From Rickettsiales bacterium (GTDB lineage Bacteria; Pseudomonadota; Alphaproteobacteria; Rickettsiales; UBA998), in contig JAMWZD010000002.1 in NCBI GenBank assembly GCA_024304995.1, positions 434,001 to 498,000 of the forward strand: a DNA stretch of 64,000 bases, written 5' to 3'. The first letter of the stretch is position 1, and every line of letters begins with the position of its first letter. The notes below the pieces were generated by a model, which did not search any database, was not told the DNA's origin, and saw nothing but the letters and a program-made list of their open reading frames with translations. The position numbers were made by a program, and so were the translations under genes. Positions 40,785 to 47,366 of this stretch are shown piece by piece.

Positions 40785-41430
40785 CACCCTCTCCCTTGTA
40801 TTGGTTGTTTAAATAATCGTCTATATTCTGAAATATCGGCTCGAACTCTATCACCCAGACAAACGGGTTAGATTGCCATGAAAAGCCTCTGTCTTTGTTG
40901 ATGGCATCCCATAAGCCGCTGAACCATCTGACTGGGTCAGTTTCCTTCGCTACATTGGGAAACGGGCAGCCCTCTGCCATACAGTCACCGCGTGAAATAT
41001 CCTGCAATCGTTCCACGCGCACGTCCGTAATTTTCAGTGTGATGCGTGAATATGCACGACGCATGAAGATGCATGGCATCCATTTTGGTTCTTTGTCATA
41101 TCCTGCTTCCTTGGCACTGCCACCATCTGCGCGATAGAGTATTTTGCCATTATCCAACCAGCTTTTGTTAAATGTCTCTTTCACCCATAGCAAATCACCT
41201 GCTTGACCATATGGATTTTCGAGACAGTCAAGCTCAGTTGCAAAATATTCACCTTCACACTTAGGATAGCTAGTTTTGCCTATTTCAGGGTATGCTGCGA
41301 ATGAATCTGGATCATAATTACAATATCGCCAGCCTTTTGGCAGTTTATAAATACGGCGCGTTTGCGTTTTTGTTCCATGTTGAATGGCGCGAATCATGTC
41401 GGCAGAAAATAATATCGGTTTATTGTTCAT
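40771..41430 (-). CDS. ASCH/PUA-like phage protein
   Basis: A 219-residue protein. The start KPILFSADMIRAIQHGTKTQTRRI is the typical ASCH-type opening of phage proteins of this size, followed by PYGQAGDLLWVKETF and ITLKITDVRVERLQDIS. The ASCH fold is related to PUA RNA-binding domains. The protein is common in phage early regions, but its role is not known. It overlaps the small membrane protein gene by 11 bases. Confidence 0.75.
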   Translation of the reverse strand: MNNKPILFSADMIRAIQHGTKTQTRRIYKLPKGWRYCNYDPDSFAAYPEIGKTSYPKCEGEYFATELDCLENPYGQAGDLLWVKETFNKSWLDNGKILYRADGGSAKEAGYDKEPKWMPCIFMRRAYSRITLKITDVRVERLQDISRGDCMAEGCPFPNVAKETDPVRWFSGLWDAINKDRGFSWQSNPFVWVIEFEPIFQNIDDYLNNQYKGEGDDTR

Positions 41431-41656
41431 GACGCAAACCTTGAGAACAGTAATCAGGATACTCCTCGCAATACGGTCTAATCAACTTTTGCTGTTGAAT
41501 ATCCTCCGTCACATTTTTGATTTCCAAATGCGTTTGGTATGCTTTTGCAGCATTTCCCCAGTTAATGGCAGTGTATATCAGCGAACAGCACAAAATGACG
41601 GTGAGAAACTCACCTAATGTCATGTTGCTGATGTACTCTTTTATTCGTTGAATCAT
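41420..41656 (-). CDS. Small phage membrane protein
   Basis: A 78-residue protein with one membrane segment (LGEFLTVILCCSLIYTAINW) and a soluble C-terminus with two cysteines. I chose the ATG at 41656 because GGAG lies six bases upstream; an ATG at 41668 is also in frame. It is the first gene after the replication initiator in the early operon. Function unknown. Confidence 0.6.
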   Translation of the reverse strand: MIQRIKEYISNMTLGEFLTVILCCSLIYTAINWGNAAKAYQTHLEIKNVTEDIQQQKLIRPYCEEYPDYCSQGLRHEQ

Positions 41657-41712
41657 GTTAATCTCCATTCGTAAATCTTAAGTAAAATTGTTTGCTGTTC
41701 GCGTGTGCTGGC

Positions 41713-42879
41713 TTACAGCACCAGTGTAATGTTCATATCAGTGCTGCAGATGCTGCCCAGCATTGCACGAAGATCACGCAGATGATGGTTGGTGATATGG
41801 TCTTTCACCATGCGTGACGGGCAGACTAGCAGCATCTGGGCATCATCCAGCACAATCGGCGCGCATTTATCCAGCCAGCGATGCAGGGTTGCCTCTCCAA
41901 AGCGTTTGGCAAAAGCGGTGCATAATGCCTTCCAGCGTTCATCCTCGCGCAGCATCTGCATTTGTGATGCTGCCCAGGCAGGCACGTCTGCTCCTTTCGG
42001 CACATGCGGCATGATGATATGACGTTCCAGCAAGGTGGAAGCGGCTCGCGTTGCATCAAACGGCTCACTGACCGTCTGGATGCGTTCCTGCTCTTGCTGG
42101 GCTTTGTATCGGTCAGATTGTTTCCAGTTATCAGGCATCACATCACGCCAGTAATTGAAATGCGGCGAGCTTCTGCCTTTCTCTGCCAGCTTTTGCAATC
42201 CGCATTTGAAACGTTTCAGCATGAATTCTTCATCCATGCCCAGCTTCAGCCAGTCCACTACCATATCCACGTAATGCTCATGGATGCGCTGATAAGATGG
42301 ATTTGCTCCCAGCAGCTCCTGCTCCAATGCATGATATTGCACAATCACATCACGTGCCTGCAATTCCAGATCATCATCAATCAAAAGTGGTGGTGTCTCG
42401 TCTCTGCCATCTTCTTCACTGTCACGTAACGATAGGTCAGTATTACTACTACTCACGGTTATATCATGATTCTTCACGTATTGGGTGACACTGGTGTCAT
42501 GGTTTTGTGCTTCATTTGTCACCCCAGAGGTGACATCTGTGTCATCTGGTGAGGGTGTCAATTTGTCACCCTTGTTACAAGGTTCTGCATCCAACACATC
42601 ACCAGAGATAATTCGCGCAGCATCAATGCGATATTTCTCGCTGCGATATTTTTCATGCGGTTCTTTTTCTGCACGCAGCAGAAGTTTCCGCTCACGAAAA
42701 TTGCTCATGATGCGCTGCACTGTGCGTTTGCTCATGCTGGCACGTTGGGCAACGGTTTCCATAGACGGATACAGCCATTTGCCTTCATCATCCACAAAAT
42801 TGCATAAAGTCACCATCACCAGCTTTTCATTGGCGGGAAGGGCGCTTTCCAGCGCGGCTGCCATCAGCTTAACGCTCAT
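41713..42879 (-). CDS. Phage replication initiator: winged helix N-terminus, DnaA-N-like C-terminus
   Basis: A 388-residue protein. Residues about 18-70 form a helix-turn-helix of the phage replication protein O/helix_turn_helix_36 type (NEKLVMVTLCNFVDDEGKWLYPSMETVAQRASMSKRTVQRIMSNFRERKLL). Residues about 310-385 (WKALCTAFAKRFGEATLHRWLDKCAPIVLDDAQMLLVCPSRMVKDHITNHHLRDLRAML) resemble DnaA domain I/DnaA_N, a helicase-loading module. The linker DNA holds a cluster of TGTCA/TGACA repeats. Its ATG is coupled (ATGA) to a 19-codon leader frame. It probably opens the phage origin and recruits host helicase. Confidence 0.75.
   Translation of the reverse strand: MSVKLMAAALESALPANEKLVMVTLCNFVDDEGKWLYPSMETVAQRASMSKRTVQRIMSNFRERKLLLRAEKEPHEKYRSEKYRIDAARIISGDVLDAEPCNKGDKLTPSPDDTDVTSGVTNEAQNHDTSVTQYVKNHDITVSSSNTDLSLRDSEEDGRDETPPLLIDDDLELQARDVIVQYHALEQELLGANPSYQRIHEHYVDMVVDWLKLGMDEEFMLKRFKCGLQKLAEKGRSSPHFNYWRDVMPDNWKQSDRYKAQQEQERIQTVSEPFDATRAASTLLERHIIMPHVPKGADVPAWAASQMQMLREDERWKALCTAFAKRFGEATLHRWLDKCAPIVLDDAQMLLVCPSRMVKDHITNHHLRDLRAMLGSICSTDMNITLVL
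42486..42568. other. Candidate replication origin: iteron-like TGTCA/TGACA cluster
   Basis: Seven copies of TGTCA or its complement TGACA occur at 42486, 42495, 42517, 42531, 42540, 42556 and 42564, several extended as GGTGTCA, TTTGTCACCC and GGTGACA. They lie inside the initiator gene linker, the same relation as lambda ori in gene O. AT-rich DNA just upstream (about 42440-42480) could be the unwinding element. Confidence 0.55.
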
Positions 42880-42935
42880 AAAAACCTGCCTTCACGCAGA
42901 TTTCGCGCATGGCTATTGTGTGAGTGTTCGTGCAT
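42876..42935 (-). CDS. Nineteen-residue leader peptide frame coupled to the replication initiator
   Basis: ATG at 42935 with AGGAG about eight bases upstream opens MHEHSHNSHARNLREGRFL and stops TGA at 42876-42878, overlapping the initiator ATG as ATGA. His-rich composition (four His in the first nine residues). The strong ribosome site feeds the initiator by re-initiation. A leader regulating initiator synthesis is possible. Confidence 0.45.
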   Translation of the reverse strand: MHEHSHNSHARNLREGRFL

Positions 42936-42991
42936 ATGAACTTCTCCTGAAATTGCTTTTCCCTGCACCCGACAGAGAAAGAGTGAGACTT

Positions 42992-43044
42992 GAAGCGGAG
43001 CGCACGGGAAATGCGACAGACACAGGCACTCCGCTTCCTTTTTT
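42992..43044 (+). terminator. Terminator-like hairpin on the plus strand, antisense to the early operon
   Basis: GAAGCGGAG (42992-43000) and CTCCGCTTC (43029-43037) make a perfect 9-bp stem with a 28-base loop, followed by C and six T. It has polarity for plus-strand transcripts only. No plus-strand gene lies upstream, so it may end an antisense RNA opposing the leader and initiator 5' region. Confidence 0.5.
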
Positions 43045-43103
43045 GTTAAATTGAGAGGGAACAGTTGGCACTATGGCGGGGCGCGTTCATTGAAGCTGTA
43101 ACC

Positions 43104-43132
43104 TTGTAACGCGATGCAATTTATGCTAGTAT
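43104..43132 (+). promoter_or_regulatory. Promoter for the 83-residue membrane protein gene
   Basis: TTGTAA at 43104-43109 and TAGTAT at 43127-43132, spacer 17. The expected start of transcription coincides with the ATG at 43140, implying a leaderless mRNA. Confidence 0.4.
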
Positions 43133-43139
43133 CCAACCT

Positions 43140-43391
43140 ATGATATGGCTTGAATATTTTGTGAAAATATACACCAGCGCAATTTTGTGGCTGCCGTTGC
43201 TGCTGTGGCTGAGTGACTGCTGGAAGCACCGCAACGGCGAAGTGCGCAGAGACTGGCGCGGGGAAGCGTTCGCCAGAATGTATGGCACGCCCGCGAAGCC
43301 GATTATTGAGATTGAGGGGATTGCAGAGCAACCGATGCAGCGTCTTGAACATCATACAAATGCCACGCACGCTGCAGCTGAACAGCCATAA
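43140..43391 (+). CDS. Small membrane protein on the lysogenic strand
   Basis: An 83-residue protein with an N-terminal membrane segment (YTSAILWLPLLLWLSDCW) and a charged cytoplasmic tail (HRNGEVRRDWRGEAFARMYGTPAKP). It lies opposite the early operon, overlapping the 3' end of 43352-43741 by 40 bases. A promoter that would give a leaderless transcript is placed immediately upstream. Expression in the lysogen is therefore plausible. No family recognised. Confidence 0.5.
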   Translation: MIWLEYFVKIYTSAILWLPLLLWLSDCWKHRNGEVRRDWRGEAFARMYGTPAKPIIEIEGIAEQPMQRLEHHTNATHAAAEQP

Positions 43392-43741
43392 GTGAAATCA
43401 CGTGGGAGCGTAGGGCGCTGATAGAGCGTCGCTTTGCACATCGCGCGTGGATCATCTTCAAAGCATAATGTGTTTTCTAAACTCACACTAGGCGCGATAT
43501 AGCGTGTTTTCTTTGGTGTTGATGGCTTTTGCTTTTGCTTGAGCGCCTCTTTGAATGTCGGATTGCCTCGTTTCAGCACGCGCTCAATGGTTTTGTCGGT
43601 TCGTATTGCCTGCCCATGATGAAACGCATGATTCAGCTGCTCCGCAATCACTTTATATAACGCGCCTGTAGCACGCAAACGACATGCTTCATGATATTCT
43701 GCTTGAGTAAAGAATGTGCGTGGTCTGCGTTTGCGCGTCAT
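43352..43741 (-). CDS. Basic DNA-binding-like early phage protein
   Basis: A 129-residue basic protein. The N-terminal half reads as a helix-turn-helix-like segment (FTQAEYHEACRLRATGALYKVIAEQLNHAFHHGQAIRTDKTIERVLKRG), suggesting DNA binding. The C-terminus is less regular and has several Cys. Its ATG overlaps the previous stop by four bases. Role unknown; a regulator of late transcription or replication is possible. Confidence 0.55.
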   Translation of the reverse strand: MTRKRRPRTFFTQAEYHEACRLRATGALYKVIAEQLNHAFHHGQAIRTDKTIERVLKRGNPTFKEALKQKQKPSTPKKTRYIAPSVSLENTLCFEDDPRAMCKATLYQRPTLPRDFTYGCSAAACVAFV

Positions 43742-43920
43742 GCTTTGCCATCCTCAACACGTGATGATTCCAAAATGCGCACATGCTCCAAAATTGTGTT
43801 AGCTTGCTCAGTCAGTGCTGCTGCTTCGTCAAGGTGAGCCTGTGCTACATTTTTCATACGTTCAACATGTTTTCGTATTGCGTAATCTTCATCACGAATG
43901 GAATAAATATCAGCAGCCAC
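43738..43920 (-). CDS. Small helical early phage protein
   Basis: A 60-residue protein, almost all helix (KHVERMKNVAQAHLDEAAALTEQANTILEHVRILESS). It overlaps the genes on both sides by one to four bases, the tight packing of an early operon. Unrecognised. Confidence 0.6.
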   Translation of the reverse strand: MAADIYSIRDEDYAIRKHVERMKNVAQAHLDEAAALTEQANTILEHVRILESSRVEDGKA

Positions 43921-44534
43921 TATGCATTGCCCTCGGTTTCCATGTTATCAAACAGACCAACCTGCGCTCGTTTCCCGCCGATGATACGCCAGATTTCAGC
44001 TTCTAAAATGGTTGCAATTTCCTGTCCACGTTCAGGAAAAATTGCGCCATATTCGCTGTCATATGGCAAATGCGGTGTGTTGAAGATGAACGGACTATCT
44101 GACGTTTCCAGTGTGATATGACCAGAGATGACAATGCCTTTTGCGCCGTCCTCTGCATAAGACCATGACACTCCACGCACTTTCCATGCATCTTTGTTCA
44201 GTAACTCTGCATAATTCTCATCCGCATGATCATGCGGATATTGGTCTGGTAAGCAAAGAATCTCACGCACAATAGGAATAAACTGGCGCATGATTTCATA
44301 GACATCAGGATGCAGCTCATCATCAATTTTGAGCGTAGTTTCCTTGCGGTCATAAGCCTCATATTTCAGCAGACGAATTTCGGACTTATCACCAATCTTG
44401 AATTTGGTAATGTTTCCATGATTGATTTCCAGTTTTTCAAGTTGCTTTTTCAAATCCAGATAAAGCAATTGCGCCTGTTCTTTTTCGATTTTGGCAAAAT
44501 TGATATATTTTGCGATAGCAGCAGTTTCCAGCAT
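43920..44534 (-). CDS. Hypothetical early phage protein
   Basis: A 204-residue protein. N-terminal helices (INFAKIEKEQAQLLYLDLKKQLEKLEI), then a beta-rich part (WKVRGVSWSYAEDGAKGIVISGHITLETSDSPFIFNTPHLPY) and a C-terminal helix with FPERGQEIATILEAEIWRIIGGKRAQ. It may bind DNA or a host protein, but no family is recognised. It lies in the early operon with short spacing to both neighbours. Confidence 0.65.
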   Translation of the reverse strand: MLETAAIAKYINFAKIEKEQAQLLYLDLKKQLEKLEINHGNITKFKIGDKSEIRLLKYEAYDRKETTLKIDDELHPDVYEIMRQFIPIVREILCLPDQYPHDHADENYAELLNKDAWKVRGVSWSYAEDGAKGIVISGHITLETSDSPFIFNTPHLPYDSEYGAIFPERGQEIATILEAEIWRIIGGKRAQVGLFDNMETEGNA

Positions 44535-44545
44535 TTTAGTCTCCT

Positions 44546-44935
44546 TTATGCGGTGGCCGTGTTGTTAAGCGGTGCATCCAATGCAAGCCATGCATCAAAG
44601 CTCCATTGACCTGTTTCGGTCAGTTCAAATTCGGGCAATTCATATTCAGGGAGGATGGCGGGTTCTTCCACTTCGCCAAACAGGCGCACAAAGCACCCGC
44701 GCACAAAGCGCCAGTCCAGCCCCGCACAATCGCACACTTCCATATAATCCTTCGTGGCAGAAGTGAGATACCATCGTGCGCGGTTGCGGTGATAAATATA
44801 TTCGCTTCGCTGGACGTTGCTGTATGCATCCATCACCGCCTGAAGCAGCACCATCAGCCATAATTTGTGGCAGGGGGTGCATTTCGGGTCGTCGAATTTG
44901 GCGCGCAAATAATCCGTGATGCATTGTTGCTGCAT
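44546..44935 (-). CDS. Small early phage protein of the 'AGLDWRFVRG' type
   Basis: A 129-residue protein. The segment RARWYLTSATKDYMEVCDCAGLDWRFVRGCFVRLF follows a pattern (W-L-x-S, then D-x-x-x-V-C-x-x-A-G-x-D-x-x-x-V-R) common to small proteins of alphaproteobacterial phages. It has a conserved-looking N-terminal helix with C-x-x-C (CTPCHK). Function unknown. Confidence 0.65.
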   Translation of the reverse strand: MQQQCITDYLRAKFDDPKCTPCHKLWLMVLLQAVMDAYSNVQRSEYIYHRNRARWYLTSATKDYMEVCDCAGLDWRFVRGCFVRLFGEVEEPAILPEYELPEFELTETGQWSFDAWLALDAPLNNTATA

Positions 44936-45130
44936 TTAATGGCATGATGCGCCTTTGCGCTGTGGTATGATGATTTCCACCGTGCAGGCGCTGGAGGAGG
45001 TGAGCAGGGCGCGTGTGCCTTCTTTGCCTGTGTAGATTTGCATATCATGCGCAATGCATTTAAATTCAAAGCCTTCCTTGTTCAAAAATGCCAGCGCATT
45101 TTCGGGGCAGTCAAAATGATGTTCCTGCAT
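44936..45130 (-). CDS. Small early phage protein
   Basis: A 64-residue protein beginning MQEHHFDCPENALAFLNKEG. ATG at 45130 is chosen because AGGAGG lies about six bases upstream; the longer frame to 45268 overlaps the upstream gene with unlikely composition. The DCPENALAFLNKEGFEFKCIAHDMQIYTGKEG pattern suggests a small alpha-beta fold with two Cys. Unrecognised. Confidence 0.6.
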   Translation of the reverse strand: MQEHHFDCPENALAFLNKEGFEFKCIAHDMQIYTGKEGTRALLTSSSACTVEIIIPQRKGASCH

Positions 45131-45293
45131 GGCAACCTCCTGTGATGCGTTGTGGAATGGGGGCAAAGTGTGGCGCGGCGCGTTGTTCCTGCGCCTGTTG
45201 CATGCTGAACTGCAGGGCTGAAATCTGCCATTGCTGCAGAATGCAGAAGATGATGAGAAACGCGACAAAGACGCAGAGCATGACTTTAAGCAT
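45111..45293 (-). CDS. Small phage membrane protein next to the Cro-like gene
   Basis: A 60-residue protein with one membrane segment (VMLCVFVAFLIIFCILQQW) and a Gln/Arg/Pro-rich tail. ATG at 45293 with GGAG seven bases upstream, inside the end of the Cro-like gene. It overlaps the following gene start. Unrecognised. Confidence 0.5.
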   Translation of the reverse strand: MLKVMLCVFVAFLIIFCILQQWQISALQFSMQQAQEQRAAPHFAPIPQRITGGCHAGTSF

Positions 45294-45525
45294 GAGGCTG
45301 CTCCGTAGGTTCTTTTTGTTCATCGTCGAAAAAATCATCTGCTTTTATGTCAACGCCTTCATTACGCGCGACTTTTAAAATCATTGCGCAGTGTTTGCGT
45401 TTGGCGTTATCACGATGCACCCAATTGGAAACGGTACTTTGTGGCAAATTCAACCTTTTTGATAAGGCTGAAATTCCTCCCAGTTTTTCAACAATGTGTT
45501 TCAACGGTTTCAATTTGTAGTCCAT
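45286..45525 (-). CDS. Cro-like/YdaS-type early regulator
   Basis: A 79-residue helix-turn-helix protein. LKHIVEKLGGISALSKRLNLPQSTVSNWVHRDNAKRKHCAMILKVA matches the Cro/YdaS pattern. It is divergent from the S24 repressor gene across three operators, the usual layout of a lambda-type switch. It probably represses the repressor gene and turns down the early operon. Confidence 0.85.
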   Translation of the reverse strand: MDYKLKPLKHIVEKLGGISALSKRLNLPQSTVSNWVHRDNAKRKHCAMILKVARNEGVDIKADDFFDDEQKEPTEQPHA

Positions 45526-45531
45526 ATGAGG

Positions 45532-45561
45532 ACTATCACCCTATTTGGGTTATAATGTCAA
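45532..45561 (-). promoter_or_regulatory. Early promoter (PR-like) for the Cro-like gene
   Basis: On the minus strand TTGACA (45556-45561) and GATAGT (45532-45537) are separated by 18 bases. Operator 1 fills the spacer and operator 2 overlaps the upstream edge, so repressor binding would block it. Confidence 0.55.
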
Positions 45562-45600
45562 CCCCTATTAGGGTTATTTACATTTAACCCAAATAGGGTT
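45538..45600. promoter_or_regulatory. Three operator sites of the immunity switch
   Basis: Inverted repeats AACCC-N5/6-GGGTT: site 1 ACCCTATTTGGGTT (45538-45551), site 2 AACCCCTATTAGGGTT (45560-45575), site 3 AACCCAAATAGGGTT (45586-45600). They lie between divergent cro-like and repressor genes. A fourth site matching site 1 is at 46624-46638. Site 3 lies between the -35 and -10 of the proposed repressor promoter. Confidence 0.85.
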
Positions 45601-45605
45601 AATAA
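45577..45605 (+). promoter_or_regulatory. Repressor maintenance promoter (PRM-like)
   Basis: TTTACA (45577-45582), 17-base spacer, TAATAA (45600-45605). Expected transcription start about 45612, the A of the repressor ATG, so the mRNA would be leaderless like lambda cI from PRM. No Shine-Dalgarno precedes the ATG. A TATAAT at 45551-45556 is an alternative -10. Confidence 0.45.
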
Positions 45606-45611
45606 CAGTTT

Positions 45612-46259
45612 ATGAAATTATTAATTGAACAAATCCGAAAAGATAGAGGCATGAGTATAGAGCAACTATCGGCAGAAACTGGGATTTCCGAAAGTCATCT
45701 TAAAAAAATCGGGGCAGGGTATCGCAACCCAAATACCTTAAGATTGCAACAAATTGCTACAGCTTTAAAATGTGAAGTTCGTGACTTATTTCCAACAGAT
45801 GCAGATATAAATGATATTCCTGATGTCATTGAGACAGGTTCACAAGCGCCGTATCTAGGCGATGTGAATGGTGGCACTCCGCTCATGATTGATGAGCCAT
45901 TGGAACAGGTGCAACAATATAAGCTGGGCAATAGTGCTTACGCTCCAACCATGATTAAAACACCCTACCATGTGAAAGACGGGTATGTGCTGCGCGTGGT
46001 GGGGGAATCCATCAATCAGGAAATTCTGAATGGATATTATGTGCTGGTGGATCCGAACATATCTGATCTGGCTTCACTGGATGGAAAATTCATCATCATT
46101 CGGCAGGATGGAGAATGTTGCTGTAAGCGATATAACCACACATTGCAGTTGGGTGAGCCTTGCAGCGATGACCCCAGTTACAAACCAGTTAATCTAAAGC
46201 AGCCCAATACAGATATTATTGGAGTAGTGCGCCAAGCCTTTGCAAATTGGGGGATATAG
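45612..46259 (+). CDS. S24-type phage repressor (CI-like)
   Basis: A 215-residue repressor. Residues 3-60 form an XRE helix-turn-helix (MSIEQLSAETGISESHLKKIGAGYRNPNTLRLQQIATAL). Residues 105-210 form an S24/LexA-like peptidase domain with Ser133 in VVGESIN and Lys172 in CCCKRY as the catalytic pair. It would maintain lysogeny and self-cleave upon RecA activation (family knowledge). A cleavage site is not evident; a Gly-containing stretch near 83-88 (GDVNGG) is the candidate. It lies between operators 1-3 and a fourth operator. Confidence 0.9.
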   Translation: MKLLIEQIRKDRGMSIEQLSAETGISESHLKKIGAGYRNPNTLRLQQIATALKCEVRDLFPTDADINDIPDVIETGSQAPYLGDVNGGTPLMIDEPLEQVQQYKLGNSAYAPTMIKTPYHVKDGYVLRVVGESINQEILNGYYVLVDPNISDLASLDGKFIIIRQDGECCCKRYNHTLQLGEPCSDDPSYKPVNLKQPNTDIIGVVRQAFANWGI

Positions 46260-46262
46260 GGT

Positions 46263-46601
46263 ATGGCTTTAATACAATGCCCAGATTGCACAAAAGAAGT
46301 GAGTGACATCGCGCCGTTTTGTGTCCACTGTGGAAAACCATCTCCAGAGAATAGAATCTATCCAAAGTCAAAAATGGTGGCAGCTATGTTAGCATTGTTT
46401 CTTGGTGGCATTGGGGCGCATAAATTTTATTTGAATAAGCCAGTGCAAGGTTTTGTGTGGTTGGTTTTAACGATAGTAACATCAGGTTTCTGGTTGATTG
46501 TTCCTTTGTTGGAGGGGCTAGACTACCTGTTCAGAAGTGATCGGCGATTTCATGAGTTATATGTTGAAAAGAAAGACAGAAAAATTAAAAAACACAAATA
46601 A
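46263..46601 (+). CDS. Zinc-ribbon/TM2-domain membrane protein
   Basis: A 112-residue protein. The N-terminus has two CxxC knuckles (CPDC, CVHC), then a TM2 domain of two hydrophobic helices with the hallmark GGIGAHKFYLNKPVQGFVWLVL, and a basic tail. It starts three bases after the repressor stop, so it is co-transcribed in the lysogen. TM2 proteins can alter the membrane; a superinfection-exclusion role is only a guess. Confidence 0.75.
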   Translation: MALIQCPDCTKEVSDIAPFCVHCGKPSPENRIYPKSKMVAAMLALFLGGIGAHKFYLNKPVQGFVWLVLTIVTSGFWLIVPLLEGLDYLFRSDRRFHELYVEKKDRKIKKHK

Positions 46602-46623
46602 GGATATTTAGTTCTTGCAATAT

Positions 46624-46638
46624 AACCCTATTTGGGTT
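46624..46638. promoter_or_regulatory. Fourth repressor operator
   Basis: AACCCTATTTGGGTT, a perfect inverted-repeat site of the same type as those at 45538-45600. It lies 35 bases before the first gene of a small plus-strand cluster including the excisionase-like gene, so the repressor probably shuts that cluster. Confidence 0.8.
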
Positions 46639-46672
46639 TATCGTTCATCTCATAATCACATGAGAGGACATT

Positions 46673-46825
46673 ATGCGCGTTCAATCTATCAGAGAAATTA
46701 TTGCAGGCTGCGCAGGCGCAGTCATATTATTTGTGGTGTTCATGGGGCTGATGCAATCCATCGGTCAGCATGATGCACGATCAGATTACTTTTATGCCAT
46801 AACCTATGTCGGGGAGCAGGGCTAA
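46673..46825 (+). CDS. Small membrane protein before the excisionase-like gene
   Basis: A 50-residue protein with a single membrane segment (EIIAGCAGAVILFVVFMGLM) and a polar C-terminus. GAGAGGA lies five bases before the ATG. The stop overlaps the next ATG (TAATG). It is under the fourth operator. Function unknown. Confidence 0.6.
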   Translation: MRVQSIREIIAGCAGAVILFVVFMGLMQSIGQHDARSDYFYAITYVGEQG

Positions 46826-47103
46826 TGAACAGCATGACCGAACCACACACAGCCAACGCCATCACCGAACTGTTGGAAGGCATTTATAAAGAACTGCGAC
46901 GCACCAACACCAGTTACATGACTGTGAAAGATATTGCAGAAGAATTTGGCGTATCAGAAAGCACCGTCCGCAATGAATGGATTGTTGCCCCTGGCTTCCC
47001 GAAAAAACACTATTTCCCCACCAAACGCGAAGGAGACGGCAAAAGCCGCCCCTATTACAAGCGAAAGGATTTGGAAGCGTATCTTGAGCGGGTGAATAGG
47101 TAA
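46825..47103 (+). CDS. Excisionase/AlpA-like DNA-binding protein
   Basis: A 92-residue protein with a helix-turn-helix of the MerR/excisionase type (YMTVKDIAEEFGVSESTVRNEWIVAPGFPKKHYFPTKREGDGKSRPYYKRKDLEAYLER). The layout, a helix-turn-helix followed by a wing with R-P-Y-Y-K-R, is typical of Xis and AlpA proteins that bend attachment-site DNA. It is near the integrase gene and under a repressor operator. Xis function is inferred. Confidence 0.7.
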   Translation: MNSMTEPHTANAITELLEGIYKELRRTNTSYMTVKDIAEEFGVSESTVRNEWIVAPGFPKKHYFPTKREGDGKSRPYYKRKDLEAYLERVNR

Positions 47104-47108
47104 TCTTT

Positions 47109-47366
47109 ATGGAAATGACCGAAAAGAAAGCTGCAAGTTATGTTAGAAAGTCTCTGGTATCTATCAGAAGTAAAGTTGTGAATATCTCTGGTAAATATGG
47201 CGAAGATTTTCCTGGCATTGAGGGAACATTAGAAGATATTTTGAATTCTATAGACAAAGCATCTGACAGCCTTTCCCCTGAAGCGTATGACGAAATGGAA
47301 GCTGACAAACTGTATGAATTGCAATGGGAAGCAGAGCGAACCGCATCGCAAAGAAAATTAATCTAA
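47109..47366 (+). CDS. Hypothetical helical phage protein
   Basis: An 85-residue, acidic, mostly helical protein (KKAASYVRKSLVSIRSKVVNISGKYG, LEDILNSIDKASDSLSPEAYDEMEADKLYELQWEAERTA). It starts five bases after the excisionase-like gene and converges on the integrase with a nine-base overlap. Unrecognised. Confidence 0.6.
   Translation: MEMTEKKAASYVRKSLVSIRSKVVNISGKYGEDFPGIEGTLEDILNSIDKASDSLSPEAYDEMEADKLYELQWEAERTASQRKLI

Noticed and set aside
43071-43370. 99-codon minus-strand frame opposite the 83-residue membrane protein
   Set aside because: Less protein-like composition than the plus-strand frame, no ribosome site; the plus frame has its own promoter.
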